This document shows, piece after piece, positions 15,796 through 23,698 of a stretch of 27,033 nt of DNA. The notes below the pieces were generated by a model. That model saw only the letters and a list, made by a program, of their open reading frames with translations. It searched no databases and had not been told where the DNA came from. Source of the stretch: CAZJYC01 sp964550165. GTDB lineage: Bacteria; Acidobacteriota; Aminicenantia; Aminicenantales; Aminicenantaceae. Every line of letters starts with the position of its first letter. Position 1 is the first letter of the stretch. Position numbers and translations under genes: made by a program. The stretch covers positions 1 to 27,033 of the forward strand of contig CAZJYC010000033.1 in the NCBI GenBank assembly GCA_964550165.1, written 5' to 3'.

Positions 15796-16926
15796 ATGGA
15801 TTTTTACCACTATTTCAAATCTCGCCAGGGTAAGATGGTCAATCTCCTCAAGGAGATCGTCAGCCGGGAATCTCCTTCCGCCGATAAAAAGGCTGTCGAT
15901 GCTTGCTCTTCCTATGTTGTGGCTGAGCTCAAAAAAGCTGGAGCCAGAATAACCTGTTTTCCCCAGAAAAAAACAGGAGACCTATATCTGGCTGAATATC
16001 CCCCCTCAAGCTCCAGGGATAAAAAAGAGCAGCTCCTTCTCCTCACGCACATCGACACAGTCTGGCCGGTGGGCAAGATTCGGAAGATGCCCTTTTATGT
16101 CGCAGGCGAAAAGATTTTTGGGCCGGGAGTCCTGGACATGAAAGCCAGTCTGGTCATGGTCATCTTTGCCCTCAAAGCCCTGAGTGAGTTATCCATTCAG
16201 CCAAAAAAGAAAGTGGCGATTTTCATCAATTCCGCCGAAGAGGTGGGCAGTGAAGCTTCCTATGAAGTTATCCGCAATCTCTCAAAAAAGTCTCTATATG
16301 TGCTCTGCCTGGAACCCTCTCTGCCAGGAGGAGGTCTGAAAATTCAAAGAAAGGGCCGCCTTGTCATTCGTCTGGAGGCGAAAGGCAAAGCTGCCCATGC
16401 CGGCACACCGGATAAGGGAATCAATGCGATCGATGAATTGATGACGCAGCTCGGCCGCATCAAGAACGTTGAAACAAAAGAGACAACGATCAACATCGGT
16501 CTGATCGGAGGCGGAGAAAAAGCCAACATCGTGGCCGAGGAGGCCTGGGCTGTCCTGGATATAAGATTCTGGCGAAACTTTCAGAAGCAACAAATCGTGG
16601 GCTTCCTCAAACAGCTAAAGCCCGTGCGAAAGAGCGCCAAGCTCAAGTTTTCTCAAGAGAGCCTGACTCCGCCTATGGAGAGAACCCTAGCTTCGTCAAA
16701 ACTCCTTGCTCAGGTCAGGCAAATTGCTTCTTCTTTAAATATGAAGCTCGAAGCAGGAAAAACCGGGGGCGGTTCTGATGCCTCAATCGCTTCCAGTCTC
16801 GGAATTCCGACTATGGACGGCCTGGGTCCAGACGGTGAGGGAATTCACGCTGAGAATGAACATCTCCTTCTCCCCTCCCTCGTGGAAAGAACAGCCCTTT
16901 TAACCGAAATATTGATTCAACTCTGA
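15796..16926 (+). CDS. M20-family metallopeptidase (glutamate carboxypeptidase-like)
   Basis: A 376-residue zinc hydrolase of the M20A/carboxypeptidase G2 type that removes amino-acid or acyl groups by amide hydrolysis. The metal ligands and catalytic residues are visible: HIDTVWP (His85, with Asp87 behind it), GPGVLDMKAS (Asp114, bridging), SAEEVGS (Glu148 catalytic, Glu149 ligand), LEPS (Glu173) and GEGIHAENEH near the C-terminus (His ligand). The lid domain carries KGKAAHAGTPDKGINAIDEL with its conserved His. There is no signal peptide, so it is cytosolic. Ribosome site AGGAGG lies five bases before ATG 15796. It stands alone on its strand, with gaps of 385 and 256 bases on either side. 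The substrate is not determinable. Confidence 0.9.
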   Translation: MDFYHYFKSRQGKMVNLLKEIVSRESPSADKKAVDACSSYVVAELKKAGARITCFPQKKTGDLYLAEYPPSSSRDKKEQLLLLTHIDTVWPVGKIRKMPFYVAGEKIFGPGVLDMKASLVMVIFALKALSELSIQPKKKVAIFINSAEEVGSEASYEVIRNLSKKSLYVLCLEPSLPGGGLKIQRKGRLVIRLEAKGKAAHAGTPDKGINAIDELMTQLGRIKNVETKETTINIGLIGGGEKANIVAEEAWAVLDIRFWRNFQKQQIVGFLKQLKPVRKSAKLKFSQESLTPPMERTLASSKLLAQVRQIASSLNMKLEAGKTGGGSDASIASSLGIPTMDGLGPDGEGIHAENEHLLLPSLVERTALLTEILIQL

Positions 16927-17036
16927 TTAAGGGACAAGAAAATCTTCCAGAGTATTTATTGATAGGCAATCTATAATAAAAGAATTCATGATATATCGTC
17001 TGTTTTTGAAGCCATTGCCCTGAGCGCACACTCTGA

Positions 17037-17064
17037 TTGACTGGGCTTGCGAATTCTGTTAATT
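17037..17064 (+). promoter_or_regulatory. Possible promoter of the aminotransferase-serA-DUF1015 operon
   Basis: TTGACT, 16 bases and TTAATT lie in the 256-base gene-free gap before 17183. The -35 is good (5/6) and the -10 weak. The leader would be about 110 bases; I see no riboswitch-like fold in it by eye. Confidence 0.3.
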
Positions 17065-17182
17065 TAATTTATCAGTTTCATGCGAGTTACACTCTTTCAT
17101 AGAGATTTTTAGCGCATGAAGACCGAATCCATTCAGTGAATGAACTCAATGCCAAAAAATAAAAATACATAGGAGGACTCAT

Positions 17183-18328
17183 ATGATAAAAAAATATTAC
17201 CTTCTCTCACCCGGACCCACTCCTGTTCCCGAAACAGTTCTTTCTGCGGCAGCCGAGCCAATCATCCATCACCGCACGCCTGAGTTTTCGGCCATCTTTA
17301 TGGAGGTTGTTGAAGGGCTCAAGTATGTTTTTGAGACAAAAGAGGATGTTTTCATCCTGGCCTCCTCGGGAACGGGTGCCATGGAAATGTCAATCACCAG
17401 CACGTTCTCTCCGGGCGATAAGGTGATCAGCATCAACGGCGGAAAATTCGGAGAACGGTGGGGCCAGATCTGCCGGGCCTATGGACTCGATGTCAAAGAG
17501 ATTGTTCTGGAATGGGGGGATTTATTCAACAAAGAGCGGCTTGCCGCCGAGCTCAAAGCCAATCCCGGAACAAAAGCAGTCCTGGCGACCCTTTCCGAGA
17601 CCTCCTCGGGAACAGTCTACGACATTCAGGGTTATGGGGAAGTCGTCGCCCAAACAGATGCCATCCTGATTGTTGACGGGATTTCCGGGCTGGGCGCCAC
17701 TCCCTGTCCAGTCGACAAATGGAAGGTGGATATCATGGTCGCTGGCTCCCAGAAGTCGTTCATGATCCCTCCCGGCCTTGCTTACATTTCCTTCAGCCCG
17801 AAAGCCTGGAAAATGGTTGAAAAATCGACTCTCCCTAAATTCTATTTTGATGCCAGGAAATACAAGAAGAACCTGGAGAAGCAGACCACTCCTTTCACGC
17901 CCGCAATCTCGCTCATCATCCAGCAGAAAAAATCCCTGGATATCATCAAATCCATGGGGTTGGAGAAGCTCTTCGAGCACCACCGTGTCCTTGGCGACGC
18001 CACCCGGGCAGGAGCCAAAGCTCTCGGGCTGCAGCTTCTTTCCAAGAGCCCGGGCAACATTCTGACTGCGGTCAAGGTTCCTGGAGGGATTGACGGAGTG
18101 AAGCTGGTCAAAACCATGCAGGGGAAATACATGGCCTACATCGCAGGAGGTCAGGATCCTTACAAGGGAAAAATATTCCGGATCGCCCACCTGGGATATA
18201 TGGGTGGGTTTGACATCATAACAGCCCTCGCAGCGCTTGAGTTGACCCTTTCTGACCTGGGCTACAAATTCCAGACAGGAAGCGCTATCGGGGCTGCCGA
18301 AGCCATTTTGAAGGAGCATTGGCAATGA
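17183..18328 (+). CDS. Class-V aminotransferase (serine-pyruvate / phosphoserine type)
   Basis: A 381-residue fold-type I PLP enzyme of the alanine-glyoxylate/serine-pyruvate aminotransferase group. LLSPGPTPVPE at the N-terminus, HHRTPEF (29-35) and SSGTGAMEMSI (61-71) are family landmarks. Asp165 (LIVDGISGLG) and the Schiff-base Lys191 (AGSQKSFMIPPGLA) are intact. A strong ribosome site, TAGGAGG, precedes ATG 17183. The stop codon overlaps the serA start (ATGA), so the two are translationally coupled. In archaea and several deep bacterial lineages this family, rather than SerC, pairs with SerA and transaminates 3-phosphohydroxypyruvate. That role is the best inference here, but serine:glyoxylate transamination cannot be excluded. 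Confidence 0.86.
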   Translation: MIKKYYLLSPGPTPVPETVLSAAAEPIIHHRTPEFSAIFMEVVEGLKYVFETKEDVFILASSGTGAMEMSITSTFSPGDKVISINGGKFGERWGQICRAYGLDVKEIVLEWGDLFNKERLAAELKANPGTKAVLATLSETSSGTVYDIQGYGEVVAQTDAILIVDGISGLGATPCPVDKWKVDIMVAGSQKSFMIPPGLAYISFSPKAWKMVEKSTLPKFYFDARKYKKNLEKQTTPFTPAISLIIQQKKSLDIIKSMGLEKLFEHHRVLGDATRAGAKALGLQLLSKSPGNILTAVKVPGGIDGVKLVKTMQGKYMAYIAGGQDPYKGKIFRIAHLGYMGGFDIITALAALELTLSDLGYKFQTGSAIGAAEAILKEHWQ

Positions 18329-19230
18329 AAAAAATACTTGTGGCAGACGCTTTAGACCAGGAAGCTCTTGAAAAGCTTAAGTCCATTCCGAATTTTGAGG
18401 TCACACAAAAAACAGGGATGGACGAAGCGGAATTGGTCAAAACAATCCCTGGCTACCATGTTGCCGTTGTCCGGAGCGCAACCAAGCTCACCAGAAAAGC
18501 GATCGAGGCCTCGACCGACTTGGAGCTTATCGTCAGAGCCGGGATCGGTCTGGACAACATCGATGTTGCGGCAGCCAAGGAAAAAGGAATCCAGGTCGCC
18601 AACACCCCAGCGGCGACATCGATTTCAGTGGCTGAGCATACCTTTGGCTTGATGCTGGCCGCTGTCCGCAACCACGGCAAAGCCAACCTCTCGATGAAAG
18701 AGCATAAGTGGGAGAAAAAGGTTTTGTCCGGCACCGAGCTTTTTGAGAAAACCCTGGGAGTCATCGGCATAGGAAGGATAGGCCAGGAAGTTGCCAGACG
18801 TGCCCTTGCTTTCGGGATGAAAGTTGTTGCCTACGACATCATCGAAGTCAAAACAGGTCTTGACGTCAAACAGGTCTCCCTGGATGAGCTTCTTTCCCGG
18901 GCAGACATCATCACCCTTCATCTCCCTCTGACAGACAAGACAAAGCACATGATCAGCGACGGTGAATTCAAAAAGATGAAGGACGGTGTCATCCTCATCA
19001 ACGCCTCCCGCGGAGGGACCGTCGATGAGGCTGCCCTGCTTAGGGCTCTCGAATCGGGAAAGGTTCGCGCCGCAGCTCTGGACGTTTTCGAGAAAGAGCC
19101 GCCGGATAATTTTGCCTTGATCGACCATCCCAATATCATCGCCACACCCCATATCGGCGCTGCGGCCAAAGAAGGTCAGAAGCGAGCCGGCCTTGAGGTT
19201 GTCACCATCTTGAAGGAGAGATTGACCTAA
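18325..19230 (+). CDS. serA: D-3-phosphoglycerate dehydrogenase, short form
   Basis: This 301-residue D-2-hydroxyacid dehydrogenase oxidises 3-phosphoglycerate to 3-phosphohydroxypyruvate, the first step of serine synthesis. Seen: RAGIGLDNIDV (71-81), the NAD-binding GIGRIG (148-153) and the catalytic trio Arg229 (NASRGG), Glu258 (FEKEPP) and His276 (TPHIGAAA). It ends right after the catalytic domain with no ACT regulatory domain, so serine feedback through ACT is not expected. The start is ATG 18325, in the ATGA overlap with the aminotransferase gene and behind AAGGAG; an in-frame TTG at 18319 is less likely. DUF1015 follows after 38 bases. A related hydroxyacid dehydrogenase activity is possible, but the context favours SerA. 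Confidence 0.9.
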   Translation: MKKILVADALDQEALEKLKSIPNFEVTQKTGMDEAELVKTIPGYHVAVVRSATKLTRKAIEASTDLELIVRAGIGLDNIDVAAAKEKGIQVANTPAATSISVAEHTFGLMLAAVRNHGKANLSMKEHKWEKKVLSGTELFEKTLGVIGIGRIGQEVARRALAFGMKVVAYDIIEVKTGLDVKQVSLDELLSRADIITLHLPLTDKTKHMISDGEFKKMKDGVILINASRGGTVDEAALLRALESGKVRAAALDVFEKEPPDNFALIDHPNIIATPHIGAAAKEGQKRAGLEVVTILKERLT

Positions 19231-19268
19231 AGTCTGATTGAAAAAACAAAGACACCGACGGAGGAGAT

Positions 19269-20597
19269 ATGGCTGAGATTCGTCCTTTTAAAGGATTAAA
19301 ATACAACGACAATAAAGTAAAGCTGGAAGAGGTCATCACCGAGCCTTACGACCGGATTACACCTTCCATGCAGGATGATTATTACAAACGAAACCGCTAC
19401 AACGTGGTCCGAATCATCCTGGGCAAGGATGATGATCCTGATCACCAGGAGAAAGATAAATACAAACGGGCGAAAATCTATCTCGATGAATGGCAGAGAA
19501 AGGGCATCCTGGCCCGCGAAGACGAGAAAGCCCTCTATCTCTACGAGCAGGAATTCCGTGTGGGTGATAAGAAGAAGAAGAAGAGAATGGGACTCATCGC
19601 CAGAGTCAAGCTTCAGGATTTTTCTTCACGGAAAGTCCTGCCCCATGAAAGGACATTTCCCAAGCATAAACAGGACCGTTTGAACCTTCTGAGGGCGACA
19701 AACACCAACACCGGCCAGATCTTCCTGCTCTATAAGGATGACAACAAAAAGGTCTTTGAGGCCATTCAGGACGCCCTGAAAAAGTCTAAGCTGGGAGCGG
19801 AAGTCAAAGACGAGGACAATTTCACTCACCGCCTTTGGGTCATCAAAGACAAGCCGTCCATCCAGAGGATTCAGAGAGCCATGGCGGATAAAGTGCTGAT
19901 CATCGCTGACGGGCATCACCGCTACGAGACTTCGCTCAACTACCAGAAGGAAATCATCAGCACGACAAAAGGAGTCAGGGGTGACGAGCCTTTCAACTAC
20001 ATCATGATGACTCTTTTCAGGCTTGATGATCCGGGCCTGGTCATTCTCCCCACCTACAGACTGGTCAAGGGCCTGGATAGGTTATCTCCTGAGAGCCTCC
20101 AGGAGCTTTTTTCCGCCAATTTTGAGATTTCAGAGCTCGCCTGGGAAGACACATCAGACAGGTCCATCCTGAAAAATGTTCAGAAGCGAGTGCTCGAGGA
20201 GAACCACACCTTTGCGGCTTATGTTTCTCAATTCAAGAAATTTTTCATCTTTCATCTCAAATCCGAGGATATCCTGGATAAAGAAATTGCCGAACAGATA
20301 TCCAGAGAATGGAAGCGGCTGGATGTGACCATCCTTCATTCCTTGATCATTGACAAGCTCCAGGCTTTGTGCTCCGGGCCTTTTGTCCAGGAAGACAACG
20401 TGAACTACATCAGGAACCTCGAGGAGGGCATAAAAAAGGTTGAAGACGGAGAATTCCAGATGATTTTCCTGCTCAAGCCTGTCTCCCTCCAGCAGATTCG
20501 GGAGGTTGTCGAGAAAGGCGAGCTTATGCCCCATAAATCGACCGATTTTTTTCCAAAGCTCAAGTCAGGCCTGGTTATGAATCCTCTGGATGAGTGA
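19269..20597 (+). CDS. DUF1015 protein, possibly a SerK-like serine kinase/phosphoserine enzyme
   Basis: A 442-residue cytosolic protein of the DUF1015 family, formally of unknown function. Conserved blocks include IRPFKGLKYN at the start, VLPHERTFPKHKQDRLNLL (123-141), ADGHHRYETSLNY (213-225), YNLxxMTLFR-like FNYIMMTLFR, and the C-terminal KGELMPHKSTDFFPK (416-430). The PHE, DGHHR and GE-x(3)-PKST-like blocks resemble, as I remember it, the ParB-fold serine kinase SerK of Thermococcus. SerK interconverts serine + ADP and phosphoserine + AMP. The gene sits directly behind an aminotransferase and serA, which together would make phosphoserine; no SerB-like phosphatase is in the window. A role in phosphoserine/serine interconversion is therefore inferred. 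Ribosome site GGAGGAG precedes ATG 19269. Confidence 0.88.
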   Translation: MAEIRPFKGLKYNDNKVKLEEVITEPYDRITPSMQDDYYKRNRYNVVRIILGKDDDPDHQEKDKYKRAKIYLDEWQRKGILAREDEKALYLYEQEFRVGDKKKKKRMGLIARVKLQDFSSRKVLPHERTFPKHKQDRLNLLRATNTNTGQIFLLYKDDNKKVFEAIQDALKKSKLGAEVKDEDNFTHRLWVIKDKPSIQRIQRAMADKVLIIADGHHRYETSLNYQKEIISTTKGVRGDEPFNYIMMTLFRLDDPGLVILPTYRLVKGLDRLSPESLQELFSANFEISELAWEDTSDRSILKNVQKRVLEENHTFAAYVSQFKKFFIFHLKSEDILDKEIAEQISREWKRLDVTILHSLIIDKLQALCSGPFVQEDNVNYIRNLEEGIKKVEDGEFQMIFLLKPVSLQQIREVVEKGELMPHKSTDFFPKLKSGLVMNPLDE

Positions 20598-20632
20598 AGG
20601 AAACATTTGTTGAAATGAAGGAAAAGGCTATT

Positions 20633-20688
20633 GATCAGGCTGGGTGTTTCGAACGGGTTTTTCAACATCCCGGCCTGATCTTAATTTT
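20633..20688 (+). terminator. Hairpin terminator after the DUF1015 gene
   Basis: GATCAGGCTGGG pairs with CCCGGCCTGATC (one G-U pair) across a loop of about 20 bases, followed by TTAATTTT. The position, 35 bases after the DUF1015 stop, fits termination of the serine operon. The T-run is interrupted, so efficiency is uncertain. Confidence 0.55.
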
Positions 20689-20733
20689 ATAACAGACTTA
20701 TGAGTTGTCTTTTTTGTCTGAAGAGGCGATTTG

Positions 20734-21891
20734 ATGATTTATTTGGATAACAACGCGACAACACCCTTAGACCCTGCTGTGGCCGAGAAAATGTCTCAAT
20801 TCCTGGCCAGGCACTTCGGAAATCCCTCTTCCCTCTACCCTATCGGCCGGGAGGTCAAGGAGATAGTCAACGAGGCTCGAGAGATTATCGCCAGAGCGCT
20901 GGGAGCAGGCCGGACAGAGATTATTTTCACCGGCTCAGGAACCGAGGCCGATAATTTTGCCATCCGTGGAGTTATCGAAACCTGCCCTGAGAAAAACGAA
21001 TTCATCACCTCAGCCATAGAGCACCCTGCGGTTCTCCGCACAGCCAATTACCTGGAGAAAAAAGGAATGAAGGTCAGCTATGTCCCTGTCGATTCCTACG
21101 GGACTGTGGACCTCAACTTCCTCAGGTCTGCCATCACCTCAAGGACAGCCCTTGTCTCCGTCATGCACGCCAACAATGAGATCGGGACAATCCAGCCCAT
21201 AGAGGAAATCGTTAAAATCGCAAAGGATAAAGGAGTCCCGGTCCATACCGATGCTGTCCAGTCTTTTGGAAAAATCGATGTCAATGTTAACAAGCTCGGC
21301 GTTGACCTTCTTTCGATCGCGGCCCATAAAGTCTATGGACCCAAAGGAGTCGGCGCCCTCTACGTGCGAAAAGGGACGAGCATCTGCCCTCTTATCCATG
21401 GTGGACACCAGGAAAGAGAGATGAGGGCCGGGACAGAAAACACAATCGGCATCGTGGGCTTCGGAGAGGCTGTCCGGATTTTGACGGAAAGACGGGATAA
21501 AGATAAAAAGCGAATTGAAAAGCTAGCTGAGGAGTTGAAAAAAGGAATCGAGGAAAAAATTCCAAAAGTGAAATTCAACGGCCATGAAAAGAACAGGATC
21601 AAAGGAACCCTGAATTTTTCTTTCCTGGATCTCGAGGCTGAAGCGATTCTTCTCTCGTTGGCCACAAAGGAAATCTACGTCTCCACAGGCTCTGCCTGCA
21701 GCGAGGGGGCAGAGGAAGTCTCCCATGTGCTCAGCGCTATCGGGCTCAGGCCAGAGATTGCCCGCTCCTCCATCCGGATGTCTCTCGGGCGCTTTAACAA
21801 AGAAGAGGACGTCGCAGCTGTCCTCAGGGAACTCCCGGAAATTGTCAAAAGACTGAGGGAGATTTCCGCCCTTCATATCGATGAAGATTAA
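20734..21891 (+). CDS. iscS: Cysteine desulfurase, NifS/IscS type
   Basis: This 385-residue PLP enzyme takes sulfur from cysteine, giving alanine and an enzyme persulfide used for Fe-S clusters, tRNA thiolation and similar needs. Seen: YLDNNATTPLDP (3-14), TGSGTEADN, IEHPAVL, HANNEIGTIQP, HTDAVQSFGKI, the Schiff-base Lys199 (SIAAHKVYGPKGVG) and catalytic Cys322 in STGSACSEGAEEVSHVL, the group I loop. ATG 20734 is chosen, with GAAGAGG upstream; a TTG directly before it is in frame but unlikely. It is separated from the serine operon by a hairpin terminator. No iscU or nifU scaffold is adjacent. The NifS and IscS subtypes cannot be told apart from this alone. Confidence 0.92.
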   Translation: MIYLDNNATTPLDPAVAEKMSQFLARHFGNPSSLYPIGREVKEIVNEAREIIARALGAGRTEIIFTGSGTEADNFAIRGVIETCPEKNEFITSAIEHPAVLRTANYLEKKGMKVSYVPVDSYGTVDLNFLRSAITSRTALVSVMHANNEIGTIQPIEEIVKIAKDKGVPVHTDAVQSFGKIDVNVNKLGVDLLSIAAHKVYGPKGVGALYVRKGTSICPLIHGGHQEREMRAGTENTIGIVGFGEAVRILTERRDKDKKRIEKLAEELKKGIEEKIPKVKFNGHEKNRIKGTLNFSFLDLEAEAILLSLATKEIYVSTGSACSEGAEEVSHVLSAIGLRPEIARSSIRMSLGRFNKEEDVAAVLRELPEIVKRLREISALHIDED

Positions 21892-22137
21892 CAGATTCTC
21901 TTCCATTTTGTGTGGCTTATCTGGAAGCCTCTCCAGAATGGCCTCGCTCTCCTTCAGGTTTTTAACGCCGTTCCCTCGCAGCCCTTCTCGGCGGCTGCGT
22001 AACGCTCCGGCTAAGCGGCTCGAAAACACGCGGGCTTCCCTCACCCGGCGAAGGCAGAATGGCGAGAAGGTCGTGTGAAAGGCTGAGCGGGCATGGTTCA
22101 TCTACCGAAGGGAGAGGAGAGCGAAGCCTTGAACCGA

Positions 22138-22168
22138 GCCGCTTTTGGCTCGCTGGGGCAAAAGCGGC
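22138..22168. repeat. 10-bp hairpin inside element C
   Basis: GCCGCTTTTG and CAAAAGCGGC form a perfect stem with an 11-base loop. An alternative stem, CGAGCC/GGCTCG (22135-22152), overlaps it. No T-run follows, so this is a structural feature of the repeat rather than a plain terminator. Confidence 0.6.
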
Positions 22169-22187
22169 GTACCTTCGAGCCAATCTG

Positions 22188-22275
22188 CCGGAGCATTCAA
22201 TGGTCGCTTCGGCCTATTCTGAGAGGCTTTTTTACGCACATTTCCTTCACCCACACAAAATGGAAGAGAGCCTAT
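22188..22275 (+). repeat. Dispersed repeat, copy C (right end of element)
   Basis: CATTCAATGGTCGCTTCGGC, GAGGCTTTTT and CACAAAATGGAAGAGAGCCT appear in the same order and spacing as in copy B at 8521-8615. The core also matches copy A at 8-43. Confidence 0.75.
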
Positions 22276-22287
22276 TGATATAATCTC

Positions 22288-23079
22288 ATGATTATTATTG
22301 GCGAAAGACTGAATTCCACGAGAAAGCCGGTGTTCCAGGCTTTTGAGAACAAGGATGAAAAATACCTGGTGAGCCAGGCCAAGGAACAGGAAAATGCCGG
22401 GGCAGATTATATCGACCTGAATGCGTCCGCGCTCCTGGACAGGGAGATAGAGACTCTGAAGTGGGCAACTCCCCTGCTTAAAAAAAAATTGAGTATTCCA
22501 CTCTCCATAGATACTCCTGATGTCAGGGCCATGGAAGAAGGGCTCAAAATTCACAAGGGCCGCGCTATTTTGAATTCCATTAGCGGAGAAAGCAAGAGAA
22601 TTAATGCTTTTCTCCCTCTCATCAAGACTTACAAGCCACGAGTCATTGTCCTCTGCCTGGATGATGAAGGCCTTCCAAAAAATTCAGACAAAGAGCTTTC
22701 GATTGCGGCCAAAATGGTTTCTATCCTCGAGAAAGAAGGCATCGGCCTTGAAGACATTTTCCTCGATCCCCTGGTCCGGCCCGTCGGCGTTGACCAGAAT
22801 GCTTCGAAGCTTTTTCTCGAGTCTCTTGAGAAAATAAAGAAAAACCTGCCCGGTGTGAAGACCATAGCCGGGATCAGCAATGTGTCTTTCGGGCTCCCTC
22901 GACGCAGGCTTTTGAACAGGGTATTTCTTGTTCTCGCCCTTCAAAATGGCCTGGATGCGGCCATTCTCGACCCTCTGGATAAAGAGCTCATGGCTTCTCT
23001 GAGCGCGGCTGAGGCTTTGCTTGGAAAAGACCCCTCGCTGAAGAATTATTTATCTTACGTAAGAAGCGGAAAGCTTTAA
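22288..23079 (+). CDS. acsE: Methyltetrahydrofolate:corrinoid protein methyltransferase (AcsE-like)
   Basis: This 263-residue pterin-binding TIM barrel moves the methyl group of methyltetrahydrofolate to a corrinoid Fe-S protein, linking folate and Wood-Ljungdahl metabolism. Seen: IIGERLNSTRK at the N-terminus, QAKEQENAGADYIDLN (30-45), Asp75 (LSIDTPD), Asn96 (AILNSISG), Asp160 (IFLDPLVRPVG), Asn198 in GISNVSFGLPRR and the end block GLDAAILDPLD. These positions agree with the pterin-site Asp75, Asn96, Asp160 and Asn199 described for the acetogen enzyme. The full family length is present. The partner corrinoid protein and CO dehydrogenase genes are not in the window, so the methyl acceptor is unknown. 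The ATG directly follows the inverted-repeat element; the only purine-rich stretch upstream (GGAAGAGAG) belongs to the repeat and lies 17 bases away. Confidence 0.87.
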   Translation: MIIIGERLNSTRKPVFQAFENKDEKYLVSQAKEQENAGADYIDLNASALLDREIETLKWATPLLKKKLSIPLSIDTPDVRAMEEGLKIHKGRAILNSISGESKRINAFLPLIKTYKPRVIVLCLDDEGLPKNSDKELSIAAKMVSILEKEGIGLEDIFLDPLVRPVGVDQNASKLFLESLEKIKKNLPGVKTIAGISNVSFGLPRRRLLNRVFLVLALQNGLDAAILDPLDKELMASLSAAEALLGKDPSLKNYLSYVRSGKL

Positions 23080-23099
23080 TCGGCTCTTTCCCTTCAACC

Positions 23100-23642
23100 T
23101 TATTTTTGTGCTTTGCGGAGTTGAGAAAGATAAATCCCCCGCATTTCCAAAAAGAATTTCTGGTATGATTCGCTTTTGTAATCAGGGTAGGTCCAGCTCA
23201 GAGTTTCGACTTCTTTTTTGCTGAACAGAAGTTCGAGGTGGGCATAGATGCCCTGCTGAAGAGGTATGCGGTGGGCGAAATCCTTGGCTGTGGCCATGAT
23301 TAGAGCGGCTGGAGCCATGTAGCCAGGATCAAGGTTGACGATTCTTTTTTCTTCTTTGAATTCATTCCGTATCTCTTCTTCAAGTGCATTCGTCCTAATC
23401 TTTATCGCGCTCAATGTTTCAGGTGATATCAAATTGGCAAAGCTCAGGAATTTTTTTTTAAGATTTTTGCCCATCTGAGGCTCATAATAATCGGTGATGT
23501 TAAAGGCAAAGAGAGGACTGGAAAGGTCCGTAGGACCATAGAGCCCGACAAGCCGTGCTTCTGCTTTCTCGAAAAAGATGTCCTTGGACGAGATGACACC
23601 GCAGACAAGCTTGACTGGCGAAAAATTTTTTGGCTCAGCCAT
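23100..23642 (-). CDS. DUF4416 family protein
   Basis: A 180-residue protein of the DUF4416 family, function unknown. Landmarks seen: PVKLVCGVI at the N-terminus, FNITDYYEPQMGKNLKKKFLSF (48-69), IKIRTNALEEE, VNLDPGYMAPAALIMATAKD (102-121), HRIPLQQGIYAHLELLF and TYPDYKSESYQKFF near the end. It is single-domain and soluble with no signal peptide. It lies 56 bases downstream of the patatin-like gene on the same strand and may be the last gene of that unit. It converges with the methyltransferase gene 20 bases away. Confidence 0.88.
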   Translation of the reverse strand: MAEPKNFSPVKLVCGVISSKDIFFEKAEARLVGLYGPTDLSSPLFAFNITDYYEPQMGKNLKKKFLSFANLISPETLSAIKIRTNALEEEIRNEFKEEKRIVNLDPGYMAPAALIMATAKDFAHRIPLQQGIYAHLELLFSKKEVETLSWTYPDYKSESYQKFFLEMRGIYLSQLRKAQK

Positions 23643-23698
23643 TATTGTTCAATTTCAGTGTACGATATTTTTTATGCAGCCAATCCGGCCAGCCGGCT

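Larger units (their letters stand above)
21892..22275. mobile_element. Inverted-repeat-bounded intergenic element (MITE-like?), copy C
   Basis: The whole 396-base gap between the desulfurase and methyltransferase genes is filled by this element. Its ends carry a perfect 18-bp inverted repeat, CTCTTCCATTTTGTGTGG at 21898-21915 and its complement at 22251-22268. A looser inverted match continues inward (AAGCCTCTC...GAATGGCC). Inside is a G+C-rich stretch with a perfect 10-bp hairpin (GCCGCTTTTG/CAAAAGCGGC, 22138-22168) and another at 21920-21937 (TCTGGA/TCCAGA). The right ~85 bases recur at 8521-8615. No transposase is encoded, so any movement would need a factor in trans. Target-site duplication is not obvious. 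Confidence 0.6.

Noticed and set aside
17522..18325. 267-codon frame on the minus strand
   Set aside because: It is antisense to the aminotransferase gene; codon-bias shadow only.
22279..22284. Perfect TATAAT just before the methyltransferase ATG
   Set aside because: It ends only three bases before the ATG, so transcription would start inside the gene; I also see no -35 at proper distance.
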